Assembly (NCBI GenBank): GCA_014905825.1
Contig: JACGCN010000017.1
Span: forward strand, 62,001-126,000
Direction: 5' to 3'
Source of the DNA: Lyophyllum atratum
Taxonomy: Eukaryota; Basidiomycota; Agaricomycetes; Agaricales; Lyophyllaceae
DNA: 64,000 nt
The first letter of the stretch is position 1. The number at the start of each line of letters is the position of its first letter. A program made the position numbers and the translations under genes. Under the pieces are notes generated by a model. The model saw only the letters and a list, made by a program, of their open reading frames with translations, searched no databases and was not told the DNA's origin. Below, one piece after another: positions 32,975 to 43,296 of this stretch.

Positions 32975-35500
32975 TTATGATGGAGACATTTTGTCATTTA
33001 CCTGGGTAATGGAGCCAATTGCCTTTTTATCAGAAGGCAAGTCAACGATCTCCCAAGTGCCATTGCCAACCAAGGATGTCATTTTGGCATTAGCAGCATC
33101 TCTCCATTTCTCTGCATCTGGTGCCTTCATTGCCTGCTTGTATGTGCGCGGATCTGAGCTAGAAGCCATTCCCGCAAACTGCACATCTTCGAAATACTCA
33201 TCCTCTGGCGCTTCCGGCTCATCCTCGTCACTACTATCAGGGATAGCAGGTGGAGGATTTCGTGCAACAACCCACCAGTTGCCAGGAGGCTTAACAGTGC
33301 GTTTCTCACGGCGTTGTGCAAGAGGCGGCGACACTGGTGCAGGAGGTGGTGTTGCAAGTGCAGGAAGCGGTGTTGGATTGCGAGCTGGTGGCGTTTCAGG
33401 TTCAGGTGAATGCTCGTGATGCTGGGCAGGTGCAGGAGGCGGAGGTGGCGTGATAGGACGATTTTCAGGTGCAGGAGGTGCTGGAGGCAATTGATGAAGC
33501 AAAATGTCTCCCCCCCCATCATCGAGTGCAGGTAGTTGAACTGCATCCTGAATGGGAGAAGAGTGCTCACGGCGGATATGGAGATCTACAGGGGGCATAG
33601 GCGGAGGTGGAGGTGGAGGAGGTCTAGTGGTGACAGACAGTCCGGGGAAATAGCGCTCATCAAACTCTGCTCTCTCTGAGATGATAGTCTTTTTGGTTTG
33701 TGGATTGTAAAACAACCAGCCCTTGTATCCAGGCGGATAACCAATGAAGACGCATCTCTGCATGTGAGGTTCAAGAGATTTGCGCTTATCCCTTTGCACA
33801 TAGACGTATGCAAGGCATCCCCAAACTCGAAGATGGCTAACATCTTTGCGCTTATGCCAGCCTTGATAAGGCGTAATTGGCTGAGGCGCAGTAGGGAGAC
33901 GGTTTAAAACATGTATCTGAGCACCTAGACACCATTCCCAAAATGACGGGGGCAAGCCAGATTCATTAAGCATCGCAGTAATGTCATCAGCCAGAGTCCT
34001 GTTGGTGCGTTCTGCAAGACCATTCTGCTGAGGACGATTACGCGTGGTATGGCGGCGCTGAATGCCACATTCATTGGTAAATTTAATGAATGCATTGGAC
34101 ATGTATTCCCCACCCTTATCCTCTTGAAGCGCCAAGATTTTCGCATCGAAATGGTTCTCTGCGTACGCTTTGAAGGTCTGGAATGCAACCAATGTGTCGC
34201 TTTTTCGCCTAAGACCCATCGCAGCTTTAAAGCTGGTGCAGTCATCGATGAATGTAACCCAGTAACGGCTGCCTTGCTGTGAGGTAACCGGCAGAGGACC
34301 ATGGAGGTCACTGTGGATCAATTCAAGTGGCTTAGAAGCACGACTAGGTGACGAGGGGAAAGGATTTGAGCGCATTTTGCCAGCCAAGCATGGCTCACAA
34401 ATTGGGTCAGGCTTCTGAGACGATTTCAACACAAGCCCAGTCACCAGCTCATCCTTGATCATCTTCTTGACATGTGCATAATTGTGATGTGCAAAGCGAC
34501 GATGCCATAGGGTCAGATCAAGGGGAAGCGTCGAGGTAATGCCTGCAAACTCCGAAATTGGTTCAGTGGATCCATCCAAATGTGCAGAGTTGTTGGAATT
34601 AATGGATGCACAGAACAACTTCTTTCCATCTAAACCGAAATGCATGGCTTTAGAATCAATGTGGATATGATAGCCTTTGTTTCGAGTTAAGTATAGACAG
34701 GATAGAAGGTTGTTTCGGAGTAAGGGGACATGCAAGACTCTGGTAAACTCTACAGCTCTGAGCTCCTTGCCATTGACTATTGGCTTGAAAACTACAGAAC
34801 CAACTCCAGCTGAATAAATAAGCGTGTTGTCTGCTAACCTGATTGGAATGCGACAGGGGGTATAGTTGCGAACCCAATTTTGGTGGGGCGTCATGTGAGT
34901 AGTGGCGCCTGTGTCTGCAATCCAATCAAAGTCAGCATGGAGCTGAAGCGGAGTAGAGAGATCAGAATGATCTGGGAGACGAGTACTTGCAAATTCCTCC
35001 GGGGCGTCCTTGGCTGCATTAGCCTGTTCTGAGCGCTTTTTCTGGCGTGGCCTTTGTGCATTGTCTTTAGCCTGCTTCTGTGCCCTTTGGTAAGCGAAGC
35101 ATTTAGTCACATTATGGCCAGGTTTGCCACAGAAGTCACAAATTGCATTGACCAGGGCTGCAGCCATGGCCATGGTGGAGGCAGAAGTGTCTGCAGCGCG
35201 ACGACGTCGTTGGGTTTCCTCTGTAACAAAGGCTTGCTGAATGGTAGCCTTGTCGAGTTTGTCAGACGAGGTGAAGTTGGAGAACTCTTCAGGCAGAGAT
35301 CTAATGAGTGCCATGGAGGCTAGCTCACTGTCCAATTCGTCAATGCTGAAGGAAGCAGGGCGCAAATCCTTGATGCGACGTAATGCCAGGTCAACTCTGT
35401 TCATAAGAGTTTGAAGTGACTCCTCTTCCTCCTTTCTGATGGAGAATAAGTCGTCATAGGCATTAAAACGAGTGCCAGGGCGCTTTTGCAGATGCACCAC
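32975..35500 (-). CDS. Copia Gag-Pol, partial
   Basis: Domains in order: end of the UBN2-type Gag; a CCHC knuckle CDFCGKPGHNVTKC; protease with DTGA (DWIADTGATTHM); the GAG-pre-integrase block LWHRRFAHHNYAH; and the integrase core (HSDLHGPLPV, FIDDC, and RNRPQQNGLAERTNRT, which holds the last acid of the DDE triad). A long Pro-rich linker and the first residues of RT (TYKQAMKAPDAEKW...GTWEIVDLP) follow. The Gag start (MSSSNSNTTK at 35793) is in another frame: compared with copy 2, this copy lacks 16 bp near 35495, which breaks gag from pol. Not functional. Confidence 0.88.
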   Translation of the reverse strand: MVHLQKRPGTRFNAYDDLFSIRKEEEESLQTLMNRVDLALRRIKDLRPASFSIDELDSELASMALIRSLPEEFSNFTSSDKLDKATIQQAFVTEETQRRRRAADTSASTMAMAAALVNAICDFCGKPGHNVTKCFAYQRAQKQAKDNAQRPRQKKRSEQANAAKDAPEEFASTRLPDHSDLSTPLQLHADFDWIADTGATTHMTPHQNWVRNYTPCRIPIRLADNTLIYSAGVGSVVFKPIVNGKELRAVEFTRVLHVPLLRNNLLSCLYLTRNKGYHIHIDSKAMHFGLDGKKLFCASINSNNSAHLDGSTEPISEFAGITSTLPLDLTLWHRRFAHHNYAHVKKMIKDELVTGLVLKSSQKPDPICEPCLAGKMRSNPFPSSPSRASKPLELIHSDLHGPLPVTSQQGSRYWVTFIDDCTSFKAAMGLRRKSDTLVAFQTFKAYAENHFDAKILALQEDKGGEYMSNAFIKFTNECGIQRRHTTRNRPQQNGLAERTNRTLADDITAMLNESGLPPSFWEWCLGAQIHVLNRLPTAPQPITPYQGWHKRKDVSHLRVWGCLAYVYVQRDKRKSLEPHMQRCVFIGYPPGYKGWLFYNPQTKKTIISERAEFDERYFPGLSVTTRPPPPPPPPMPPVDLHIRREHSSPIQDAVQLPALDDGGGDILLHQLPPAPPAPENRPITPPPPPAPAQHHEHSPEPETPPARNPTPLPALATPPPAPVSPPLAQRREKRTVKPPGNWWVVARNPPPAIPDSSDEDEPEAPEDEYFEDVQFAGMASSSDPRTYKQAMKAPDAEKWRDAANAKMTSLVGNGTWEIVDLPSDKKAIGSITQVNDKMSPS

Positions 35501-36138
35501 ATCTGCACAGAGTCATCAGAGATTCCTTGAAAATGAATCCTCTGGTCAGGCTGGACCATTAAGTAGATGTGACTAGCTGCCTTCTCTGCTAGCAGTTCCC
35601 AGGCATCGACGGCAGCATGGTCCGTGGAGGTGCGGGGTGATGACACAGCAGGCAGAGTAGATTTGCCTGAAACGATGCGCCAGAGGCCCTGGGACATAAG
35701 CCAGGCTTGCATTTCACCTGACCAGGTGGGATAATTGGTAGCATCGAGTTTGGCAAAGCCAAGTTTGGTGGTGTTGGAATTGGATGATGACATGATGGCG
35801 CTTTGGGGTGTTTTGAACACTATGAATCAAATGGAATATAACCAAGTTCCAGCAATAATGAGCTGGCAGGGTTCCAATTTGAGCCTTCAGGAATGTGTGC
35901 AGCAGAAAAGGCGAGGTATAGTAAATGTAGGTATGTAACTGCTGACTTCCCAGATGTAACACCTCCTGATCTACTCACCTGAAGTCCGAAGTTAGAAACT
36001 GGGGACTTCAGGTCAATCTAATCTACTATATATACTGTGCACAAGAAGGCTGTGTGCACTGGTTAGATGGTAGCTAAGGAAACTGATCTGGTCAACAGGC
36101 GGGAACGAGATTAGATAGCCCAGAAGGCGTTTCTAACA
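33010..36138 (-). mobile_element. Copia retrotransposon copy 1, truncated in the reverse transcriptase
   Basis: Minus-strand Ty1/Copia element with its 5' LTR at 35955-36138 and gag-pol running towards lower coordinates. Homology stops just after the start of the RT domain (DKKAIGS), so most of RT, RNase H and the 3' LTR are absent. The LTR end has replaced the downstream part of a DUF6532-like exon. A second copy lies at 51458-53422. Confidence 0.88.
35955..36138 (-). repeat. 5' LTR of Copia copy 1, internally deleted
   Basis: It ends in the inverted pair TGTTA...TAACA. Against the 287-bp LTR of copy 2 it lacks an internal block of 103 bp after CAACAGGC. Confidence 0.85.
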
Positions 36139-36299
36139 ACGGAGTCGTCAGGCGTTATGAAGATATCATATACTATAAAGGTAAAGCTCACCTTGGAGGC
36201 ATTCTTTGGAGCCGTCTTCGCCGTGGCTGGGGTTCGAGCCTTTGACAAGGGATTGGAAGCGGTATTCTGGTCTTTAGAAGTGGTGGATGCCTTGGGCAT
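36139..36299 (-). pseudogene. N-terminal exon of a second DUF6532-like gene, cut by Copia
   Basis: It starts MPKASTTSKDQN and runs through Ala/Thr/Lys-rich sequence to FIVYDIFITPDDS, where the Copia LTR begins. The N-terminal exon of the DUF6532 gene at 29,500 has the same plan (TKKSTAATKSQN ... VMVQDTFLISDNS), so the two are paralogues. Nothing that could be its continuation was found on the other side of the Copia element. Confidence 0.6.
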
Positions 36300-36639
36300 T
36301 GTGAGCGAGGATCTGAAAGCTGGGGAGAGCAGGAAACGAAGAGAGATGCTGTTTAAGATATACACCGTGCATTTGGCCCTGGTTGGACTGGTACAGTTAC
36401 GGCAGGATCCCCAAAAAAGGGGGCCAGGGGGAGCGGTGAACTTTCTAATTCAATAGTAGGGTCGCTACATGGAGGATGTTACAAAGGGCTACATAAGAAA
36501 ACTCAAAAATTCAATTATACAGCTAGTCCAAGATTGCTTGGAGCGTCTTGCCCGTCAATCCAAGATCGCTTGGAGGGTTTTCCCCCCCGGAAGGTGGAAA
36601 GTGTGGATTTCTAGGCATTGCGTATGCCAGTGAGGAGAA

Positions 36640-36960
36640 ATCTCAATCATATGGCAAGAGCAACTCACTGCCTTCAATATTGGGCTGCGAATGTCGATGT
36701 TCAGTCTGAGGCAGGCTAGGGTGATATCCTCCTTTTACCAGGAGGCGAATAACATCACTGTACTGGGCCTGCGCATCTCGTAGATTGTGGTCAGCGATGA
36801 CGCACATTCTCCAGACCTGTTGGTAAAGGTCTTGGGCGAGCTTGTGGGCCGCAGCACATTCATCCTGCCTTTGGCGGAATTTCTGGGACAGCAAGTCTGC
36901 ATCCAAGTTTGAGAACCAGACGGTAAGCAGTGTATAGTGTTCTTGTAAGACGTTTCAAGC
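36640..36960 (-). CDS. Helical protein fragment, unknown
   Basis: One exon reads ADLLSQKFRQRQDECAAAHK and on through LAQDLYQQVWRMCVIADHNL, with a good donor after NIEG at about 36668. It is strongly helical and probably coiled coil. No partner exon could be assigned. It may belong to a gene broken by nearby insertions. The 36,400-36,640 stretch beside it shows no feature. Confidence 0.35.
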
Positions 36961-37257
36961 TCACTGCGGTGAAGGTAGACTCTGTACCATTGGATTCCAT
37001 TGATCACAGAGGATGGATTATTGAACAGTATCCTGGCCAGCAAAGCTCAACAGTGGGCAGTAAGTGGGTTGAGACGCTGCAGACTAGAACAGGAGGAGCG
37101 ACATGTGGGTGGCTGAAACGCAAGTGAATGTGTGAAGTTGGGTAACTATCATGAGATTGGGGTGATCGGAGGGGTTCAAGGGGCAGGCACCTTTTCCAAA
37201 TTTGTAATTATAACGGGGCTTCACTACGAGGGTCTTTTTCACATCACTATCTAGAGG

Positions 37258-39637
37258 CTAAGAGTCGAAGTCTCCTAAAGCTATATGTTTTCCCCACCCA
37301 TTCCAGTCTTGCCAAGCATCACCTTTGGTATCTGAATGAAGTATTAGTGTAGAACGGAAGCCAGAAAATGTAGATTGAAATGGGTTATCTTTCCTGAAGG
37401 AAAAATTAAGACGTCGAAGCTTTTAACCTGGAGAGCCAGGCGGGCCTCGTGCAGACAAAGATCACCTCCCAACCATTCCCCCAAGAAAATTAGAACACAT
37501 ATCTTCTTGTCCATACCGTCGCGATGAGCAGCAGCGCAGGAAGATATGTTCAGGACAAACCCGCTGAAAGGGTGAACCGCTGAGTCTTGAAACAATGGTA
37601 GGAGGCTCGTGTACGCTTCCAGTTCTTGATAAATATCAGGAAGATGGTGATGCAGCTTGAAAGGGTATCAGTCAGACTGTAAATAAATTCAAGAGAAAAA
37701 CCCACGTTAACTGCGACATATTCCCGTATATCAGATAACATGCCGCATAGAAGATCAAACTCTGCACATTTATCCAGAACGTCCTTCGAAGGATGATGTA
37801 TCCTTTGGCCGTAATTCACCCGAGACGCATCTTGAGCTCGTATCCAATCGGGATGAATGTTTGCAGGGGCATTGGTACCCTGTAATATATCAATTGAAGA
37901 AAGTGAACAGATAGCGACTAACTCACATTTTCACAGTATCTGTTATAGGCGATCTGGAAATGCTGAGCAATATATTCAAAGCCCTCGCACCGGGAGTTGT
38001 CATCCACGTCTTCCGCAAAATAGATGGCCCGGATTTTGTCATTGACAGCTTTGATTTTGGGCCCAATAGCAAGCATATTCGTAATAATGAGGGCTACAGA
38101 GCCGCCGTGAGAGTCCAGAAGTTGGAGGCCTTGCCTTGTAGTTGTATGAGTCGGTTTATCATGACTCTCAGAAAGTCAAAATGTACCCCTTAACATTTTG
38201 CGTCGAGAATGGTGAGTAAGAATGATCTTTGTTGTCTAACTGAAGGGCTACTATTAGCTAGAATGAAGAGGAAATTAAATTTATTAAGAAGTCGCACCAT
38301 TTCCTTCAGCTCCTCCATGTTTTCAGCCCAAGGTGAGTCTTCTACCTTCTTTCTCTCCGCCTCAGTCCACTCCACCCAATTCTCTCTAGTTAACGTAGGT
38401 GGCTTCTTCTCCTGCAATTCAAAACCTAGTTGGAGATGCTCAACTTCAGCTACTAATGCTTCTTTAGAGGGCGGTCTGGGGACGCTGAAAGGTTTGGAGA
38501 TTCCAGAGATGACTACGTCCCACTTGGCTGGGTCTCGAGGTGGAAGTTTGAAAGAGCTACCAAAAGGATTATGTTGACTACATTTCATGGCAGGAGGAAG
38601 AAATTAAAAAGACTTACAGCGTCGCAAGGCTCTCTAGAAATAGGTCCACGGAGGAAACGCAAGAGAAGTCCAAGAGTGGCATATCAGAGACTCCAGGTTG
38701 TACAGAGAGCTGGGCGGTAAGTTCTTCTGAAGCTCGCAGTTGAGCAATCTTGGGAATGACAATTTGTTCAACGAGCCTCCCAACAGCATCATCTACGACG
38801 TACGTATGATTTCAAGACTGATTTTTCAGAGCAGGAGAGAGACTTACCTTACACCTGCAGACGCCATGCATAGCACTCTCTGGCCTTTGTGTTGCCGACT
38901 TTTTAGAGTAGGAAGCTTTACTTCATACTTTTCGGCGAGCGTGGCTAAGGTTACTCCCCATTTCTTTTTCCTTCTCCTGGACCCCGATTCCCCATCTTCG
39001 CTCAAACGTTCCCTGATTTTTGTTAGATTATGCGTTGATCTTCTGAAAGATAAACATACTTTTGAATATGGATGGTCACGAGCATCAAATTGATCATTCT
39101 TTGTAAGTTGAGAGTTTGAGAACTGGTTTCGTCCGACTGGATGCATTTCAGCCAGAAACCAAGATTTCTGTGGCCTCCAGAAAGGGGTGCCGGCTTCATG
39201 GGAGGTGCCGAAGATGTTTGCAGAGGAGGAGTGCGCGATGCTTTCAAAGACTCGATGAATGCGTGGAGCCGGTCGATTTTGGGCCTCGTGTCGATTTCGG
39301 AAAGCTTCAGCAGAAAATGCTGGCTTTCTTCGCATGGGGGAGGTGGGTTCTCATCAATCACCTAGACCTTGCTCGTCTTGCTTTCTCTGGCGATACTCTC
39401 ACTGTTTCCTTCTACTGTCCTGTTCTCCTCTTCCTCACAATCTTCGCCTCCAGTCTGACCCTCATCCTCTTCTTCTTCCTCTAAGTGGAGATCGTCGTCG
39501 CCGGCCCCTCGCAGACGTTTCGCCTTTTTTGTCTTCCTTCTCTTCTTATTCCCTCCTCTGACACATGGCTTCCTTCCAATTTGAGCCCCCACGTGAGGTG
39601 CCTGTTGCCCACGTGCCCGGTGATCCCGTAGAGTCAT
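37258..39637 (-). CDS. TET/JBP-like 2OG-Fe(II) dioxygenase, C-terminus frameshifted
   Basis: The gene starts with a basic then acidic region (NKKRRKTKKAKRLRG, EEEEEDEGQ). A conserved block follows (GGHRNLGFWLKCIQS, NLQRMINLMLVTIHIQK, IRERLSEDGES, KWGVTLATLAEKYEVKLPTL), then a stretch with IRAIYFAEDVDDNSRCEGFE. The catalytic part has AAHRDGMDKK (the HxD iron ligands), GGDLCLHE and THFNLHF (probable distal His). I recall this layout from the fungal TET/JBP-like family proposed to oxidise 5-methylcytosine. A T appears lost in the run after NLHF (about 37373-37376): the next frame continues SGFRSTLILHSD...GWGKHIAL to a stop at 37258. The family is known to expand with transposons in fungi. The start codon is uncertain. 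Confidence 0.65.
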
Positions 39638-39695
39638 ATGGTGACCCGGGAGGTCAACCTCCTCAGCCTCATTATCTGATCCAGCCTCCGTCTCT

Positions 39696-41488
39696 CTATC
39701 TCCCCCCCCTTAAACGCGCTCGGGCCTGATCGCAGAGCGCTGAGCGTCCCGGTCCGTGAGTGGCTGCCAGCAGCAGCGGGGGTTCCATATCAGTATTGGC
39801 GGCAGCGGCGGCAGACACGGAGCTGGACGCAGACTCAGGATTGGCACGAGATTGGGGTTCAGGATTGGCACGGGATGTGGGTTCAAATACGGGTTCGAAA
39901 TCGGCGGTGGACGCGGGGTTGGGTATGAGTTCGAAGTTGGCTGCGGTTTCGGAATCGGCGGTGGATGCGGGGTCCGATACGGGTCCAAAATTGGCGGGGG
40001 ATGCAGAGTCGGGTACAAGTTCAAAATCGGCTGCGGATGCGGGGTCAAACGCTTGCGTTAACCCGCTGGTTAAGAGTCCAGAGCCATGTCCCGAGAGGAG
40101 ACCAAAACTTGGGATTGAGTGGAAGGACAATATAGGGGAGGAGGGCGGGGTTGACGCAATGCAGGGTCTCTTCCCCACTTTGTCGGGCTGGGAGTCGCTG
40201 TTTAACGCGTGGCTGAAAGTTCTCTTGCGTCCTGAAAAGTTGAGTCAGACGCGGCGGTTACCCATAAATTCAAAGCTACTTACGAAGACCCGGCGTTTCC
40301 GTGAGTGTTGAAGGCTGCCGAGGTGAGACAGAAAGCTTCCGACGGTCCCAAGGAAGCTCCAGCGTATTCGGCGGTAGGATCCAGCGCTTCTCCAGAGTTA
40401 ACAGGACGAACTCAAGACCAAGTTCTTCCACTTGGGTGAGTGCGAAGTTTTTCCGACACATGGGAAGAATGGTGAGGAGGGCCCGGACTGAATGTGAGGG
40501 CATATATATCCATCCCGAAAGATCCTGAGAGGAAGCAGCCATGCGAGTTCGAGGGAGCTGCCTCGGAACACAATGAAAGGCGGAACACGACACATGATCC
40601 TCTGCATCCAGGGTCCTCCACTTACCTTCTCAGCGTTGTCTGCATTCTCCTACGCCAACTCTATCCACGTTCACCTCCCCCCAATTCGAAAGCAAACCCC
40701 TCGGCTCCTCATCCTACCCCACCGCCACTGCCAGCCCCTCCGGCACCTCTCCCACGATCACGCCAGGCTTATGGAGGCAATGGAATGGGCCCTCTCTCTA
40801 AACAGCCTCTAAAACTTTGTACGTGAGACACTTCTTTCATACCTCAATCTTTTCTGATCTATATGCTGTATGCAGCTTGGAACACTCCCCCGCAGTCCCG
40901 ACGACGCAGCCTGGCCAACACGCGCGGCACCGGCTTCTGGGCTTCGTACCCGCTGAGTCGCTGACTGCTTCCAACGCACCCCCGCCCGCCATTCCACCCC
41001 ACCAGCGCCTTCATGACCCCCTGCACTAGATGGGGCGATTCGCGCAAACGCGGATCCCTCTCGTCGTTGATGCCGTCGTCAGGCCCACCCCCCAGCCAAT
41101 GACCCCTCCACCGACTCCACTGCACCCCCGCCCGCCCTTCCACCCAACCAATGCCTTCTTTAGGACCCCCTGCACCCAGAGATGGGCCGATTCGCACAAC
41201 TGCAAATCCCTTTTGTCGTCGCTGCCCCAGGAGACCCACCGGGCCGGTATCCTCGATCGAAGCGATGAAGCGACAGCGAGGCCTTCGAGGTCGTGTCACG
41301 GAGCGAGTTTGGAAACCGTTGGGCTCCTGGAAGGCATCGGCCTGATTTCGCTTGGGGGTACTGGGGCCAAGCACGCCTTGGGGAGGTCTGCATCATTTGC
41401 AGGCGGCTCCGGGTTCGGGGGTGCTGGCGAGGGGAAGGGGAAGGGCGAGGTCAAGCTAGATGATACTGCAGAATACACTGAAGGATAG
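39696..41488. other. Low-complexity coding-like region, strand unclear
   Basis: Between 39,700 and 40,080 degenerate tandem repeats (GGTTCAGGATTGGCACG-type words) give long open frames on both strands, Ala/Ser/Asp-rich on plus and Pro/Ser/Asn-rich on minus. I cannot say which is used. A plus-strand frame at 39564-39718 (MASFQFEPPREVP...LKRARA) and a minus-strand frame at 40276-40593 (ILPMCRKNFALTQVEELGLE) each look plausible. The plus frame ending at 41488 (GLISLGGTGAKHALG...AEYTEG) may be a real C-terminus. About 90 bp near 40,977 is repeated imperfectly near 41,126. Confidence 0.35.
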
Positions 41489-41690
41489 GGGAAAGAAAGG
41501 ATCAGGGAGGCACTGAGGTTGTGAACGTAGCTACAGATTTGTACGGGACCACGGTACCTTCGATGGCTAGCTAATCTTAGAGGATTTGAATGTTTCCTTG
41601 CGTTCATGCATCTACACGAAAGAATTAAGAGAGATTCGCGAAAATCCAGACCTCAGCCTAGAATCTCAGGTGTCGCGTTTCGAGAAGGTT

Positions 41691-41773
41691 TCGTTGATTT
41701 TGTTGATTTTGTTGATTTGAAAATCAACGGAAATCAACGAAAATCAACGAAATCAACAAAAATCAACGAAATC
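41691..41773. repeat. AAATCAACG repeat forming an inverted pair
   Basis: Three copies of GTTGATTTT are followed at once by five copies of its complement (AAATCAACG and variants). The tract can fold into one long hairpin, which distinguishes it from an ordinary microsatellite. Confidence 0.85.
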
Positions 41774-41984
41774 TTCCCAAAACAGGATGCCTTCCCAAAA
41801 TAGTTGACGGGTCAACTTAGGTCAAGACATGGGTGGTGCCTTTCCTGGCCAAAAGCGACTGGCGACGGCTAGCGTCAAGCCTCATGAAGCACTAGGAGCA
41901 GTCTGGAAGGCTACCGCGAAGTCAAAGCCTGGAAGACAAGTCTTCAACGTCTGTTTTTTTTGAGCGAACGTCCCTCTGGTGGAA

Positions 41985-43095
41985 AGAGCTCAAAGCTTTC
42001 CCATTCAACTAGCTCTTCTTTCAGAGGCCCAGGGAAAAGTCAGGGATATACAGCGATGCTTACTGGCAGAAAGTGAGGTGATACAAGCTGTATCTGACGC
42101 CTTAAGAGGCTCCAATACCTTTGCTGCTAAGTTCCTGAAGCAGGTAAGGACTTTTGCTTCACTCATCTGCCTAATCCTCAAGCTGACTTGCTCTTGCGCC
42201 AGCACTTCCAAACCGTTTCCAGTATGAAAATACCTGCCTCTCTAGAGATAAAAGACGTTGAGCGGACTATCTGATCGAGATGTCGCCTGTACTGGATGCT
42301 TCTACAGCACTGCGCCCCTCCCCGTATTTCTATACGAAATTCTTGCGGCTAGGGGAGAAGAGAGCTTCTTTCGCTGACTGGAAACATGCATGGACCTGGA
42401 AAGCGGCCCAGGTAAGTCTTTCCTCACTACCTTTAGTCTCAAACATCCATGCTGAATTTGACGTATCAAGATCTCTACTACAATTAGAACGGTACACAAG
42501 ATCATTATCCCAGTCAGTTTAGATAACCACTGGGTCCTCCTCCACGCAGACCTAAAGAACCTACGTATTCAGATTTTGGACAGCTGGAAGGCTAACTACA
42601 AGCCACAAGTCCAGTGGACTAACAGCCAGCATGCGCACCTCATTCAGGTGATTATTACCTCTGTCCCTGTTGCCTCTGGAATCCTGTCCTCAGAGCAGCA
42701 TGCGCACCTCATTCAGGTGATTATGTCATTCCCTGTTTCCTCTAGTCCATTGAAATCCTCTCCTCAGAGCATGGTTCTACTGTTAGACAAGATTCGGGGC
42801 CAATTCGGACGGGATTGCGTCGGGGACCCGGAGAGGTTCAGAAAGGAACCACACGTCTTAGTAGATTCCTTTAGTTTCCTGGTACAGCCCATAGTCTGAC
42901 TAAGATACTTCTAGGTCCCGTTCCAGGGCAACGACTTTGATTGCGGCATATATACTGTCATGTTCGCCCGTCACCTTCAGTATGGCCTTGAAGTCAACCA
43001 CAAAGATGTTACCCTCCGAGATCGGGTTCCGAAGGAATGCACAAACCTCAACTTTATGTGTCTTGCATTTCTGGATGAAATTGTTCCTATATGAT
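41985..43095 (+). pseudogene. Ulp1-like (C48) cysteine protease domain, broken
   Basis: Fragments follow the Ulp1/SENP catalytic fold: an upstream helical block (QRCLLAESEVIQAVSDALRG), FYTKFLRLGEKRASF, then DNHWVLLHADLKNLRIQILDSW (catalytic His and Asp) and VPFQGNDFDCGIYTVMFA (Gln and nucleophilic Cys). The last exon ends FLDEIVP. Stops and frame changes near 42268 and 42520 prevent one protein from being read. A 69-bp segment at 42627 is duplicated in tandem. Ulp1-like proteases occur inside several basidiomycete DNA transposons, and this one lies just upstream of a Plavaka transposase in the same direction, so it may belong to the same element. Confidence 0.65.
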
Positions 43096-43296
43096 GTTTT
43101 AACTAGCCCAAGTGGTCTGTTCTTGGGCCTTCGATTGTCAGTAGTTGTGCTTCAATTTGATAGAAGGTTCAGAATTACTCTCTAGCCTGTAAGACTTGGT
43201 GAACCTGTAAAAGGAAACTTAGCAGCTTTCTGAAATCGGCGACGCGAACAACGTCAACCCTTTGTTGATCTCTTTTCCAACTTCACACTATCCCGA

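Noticed and set aside
40494..40826. Possible independent plus-strand gene (MRAYISIPKDPERKQ...)
   Set aside because: The frame is not supported by any motif, and the opposite strand has an equally open frame; left within the uncertain low-complexity region.
41691..41773. CRISPR-like array
   Set aside because: Repeats are adjacent without unique spacers, switch orientation, and the genome is eukaryotic.
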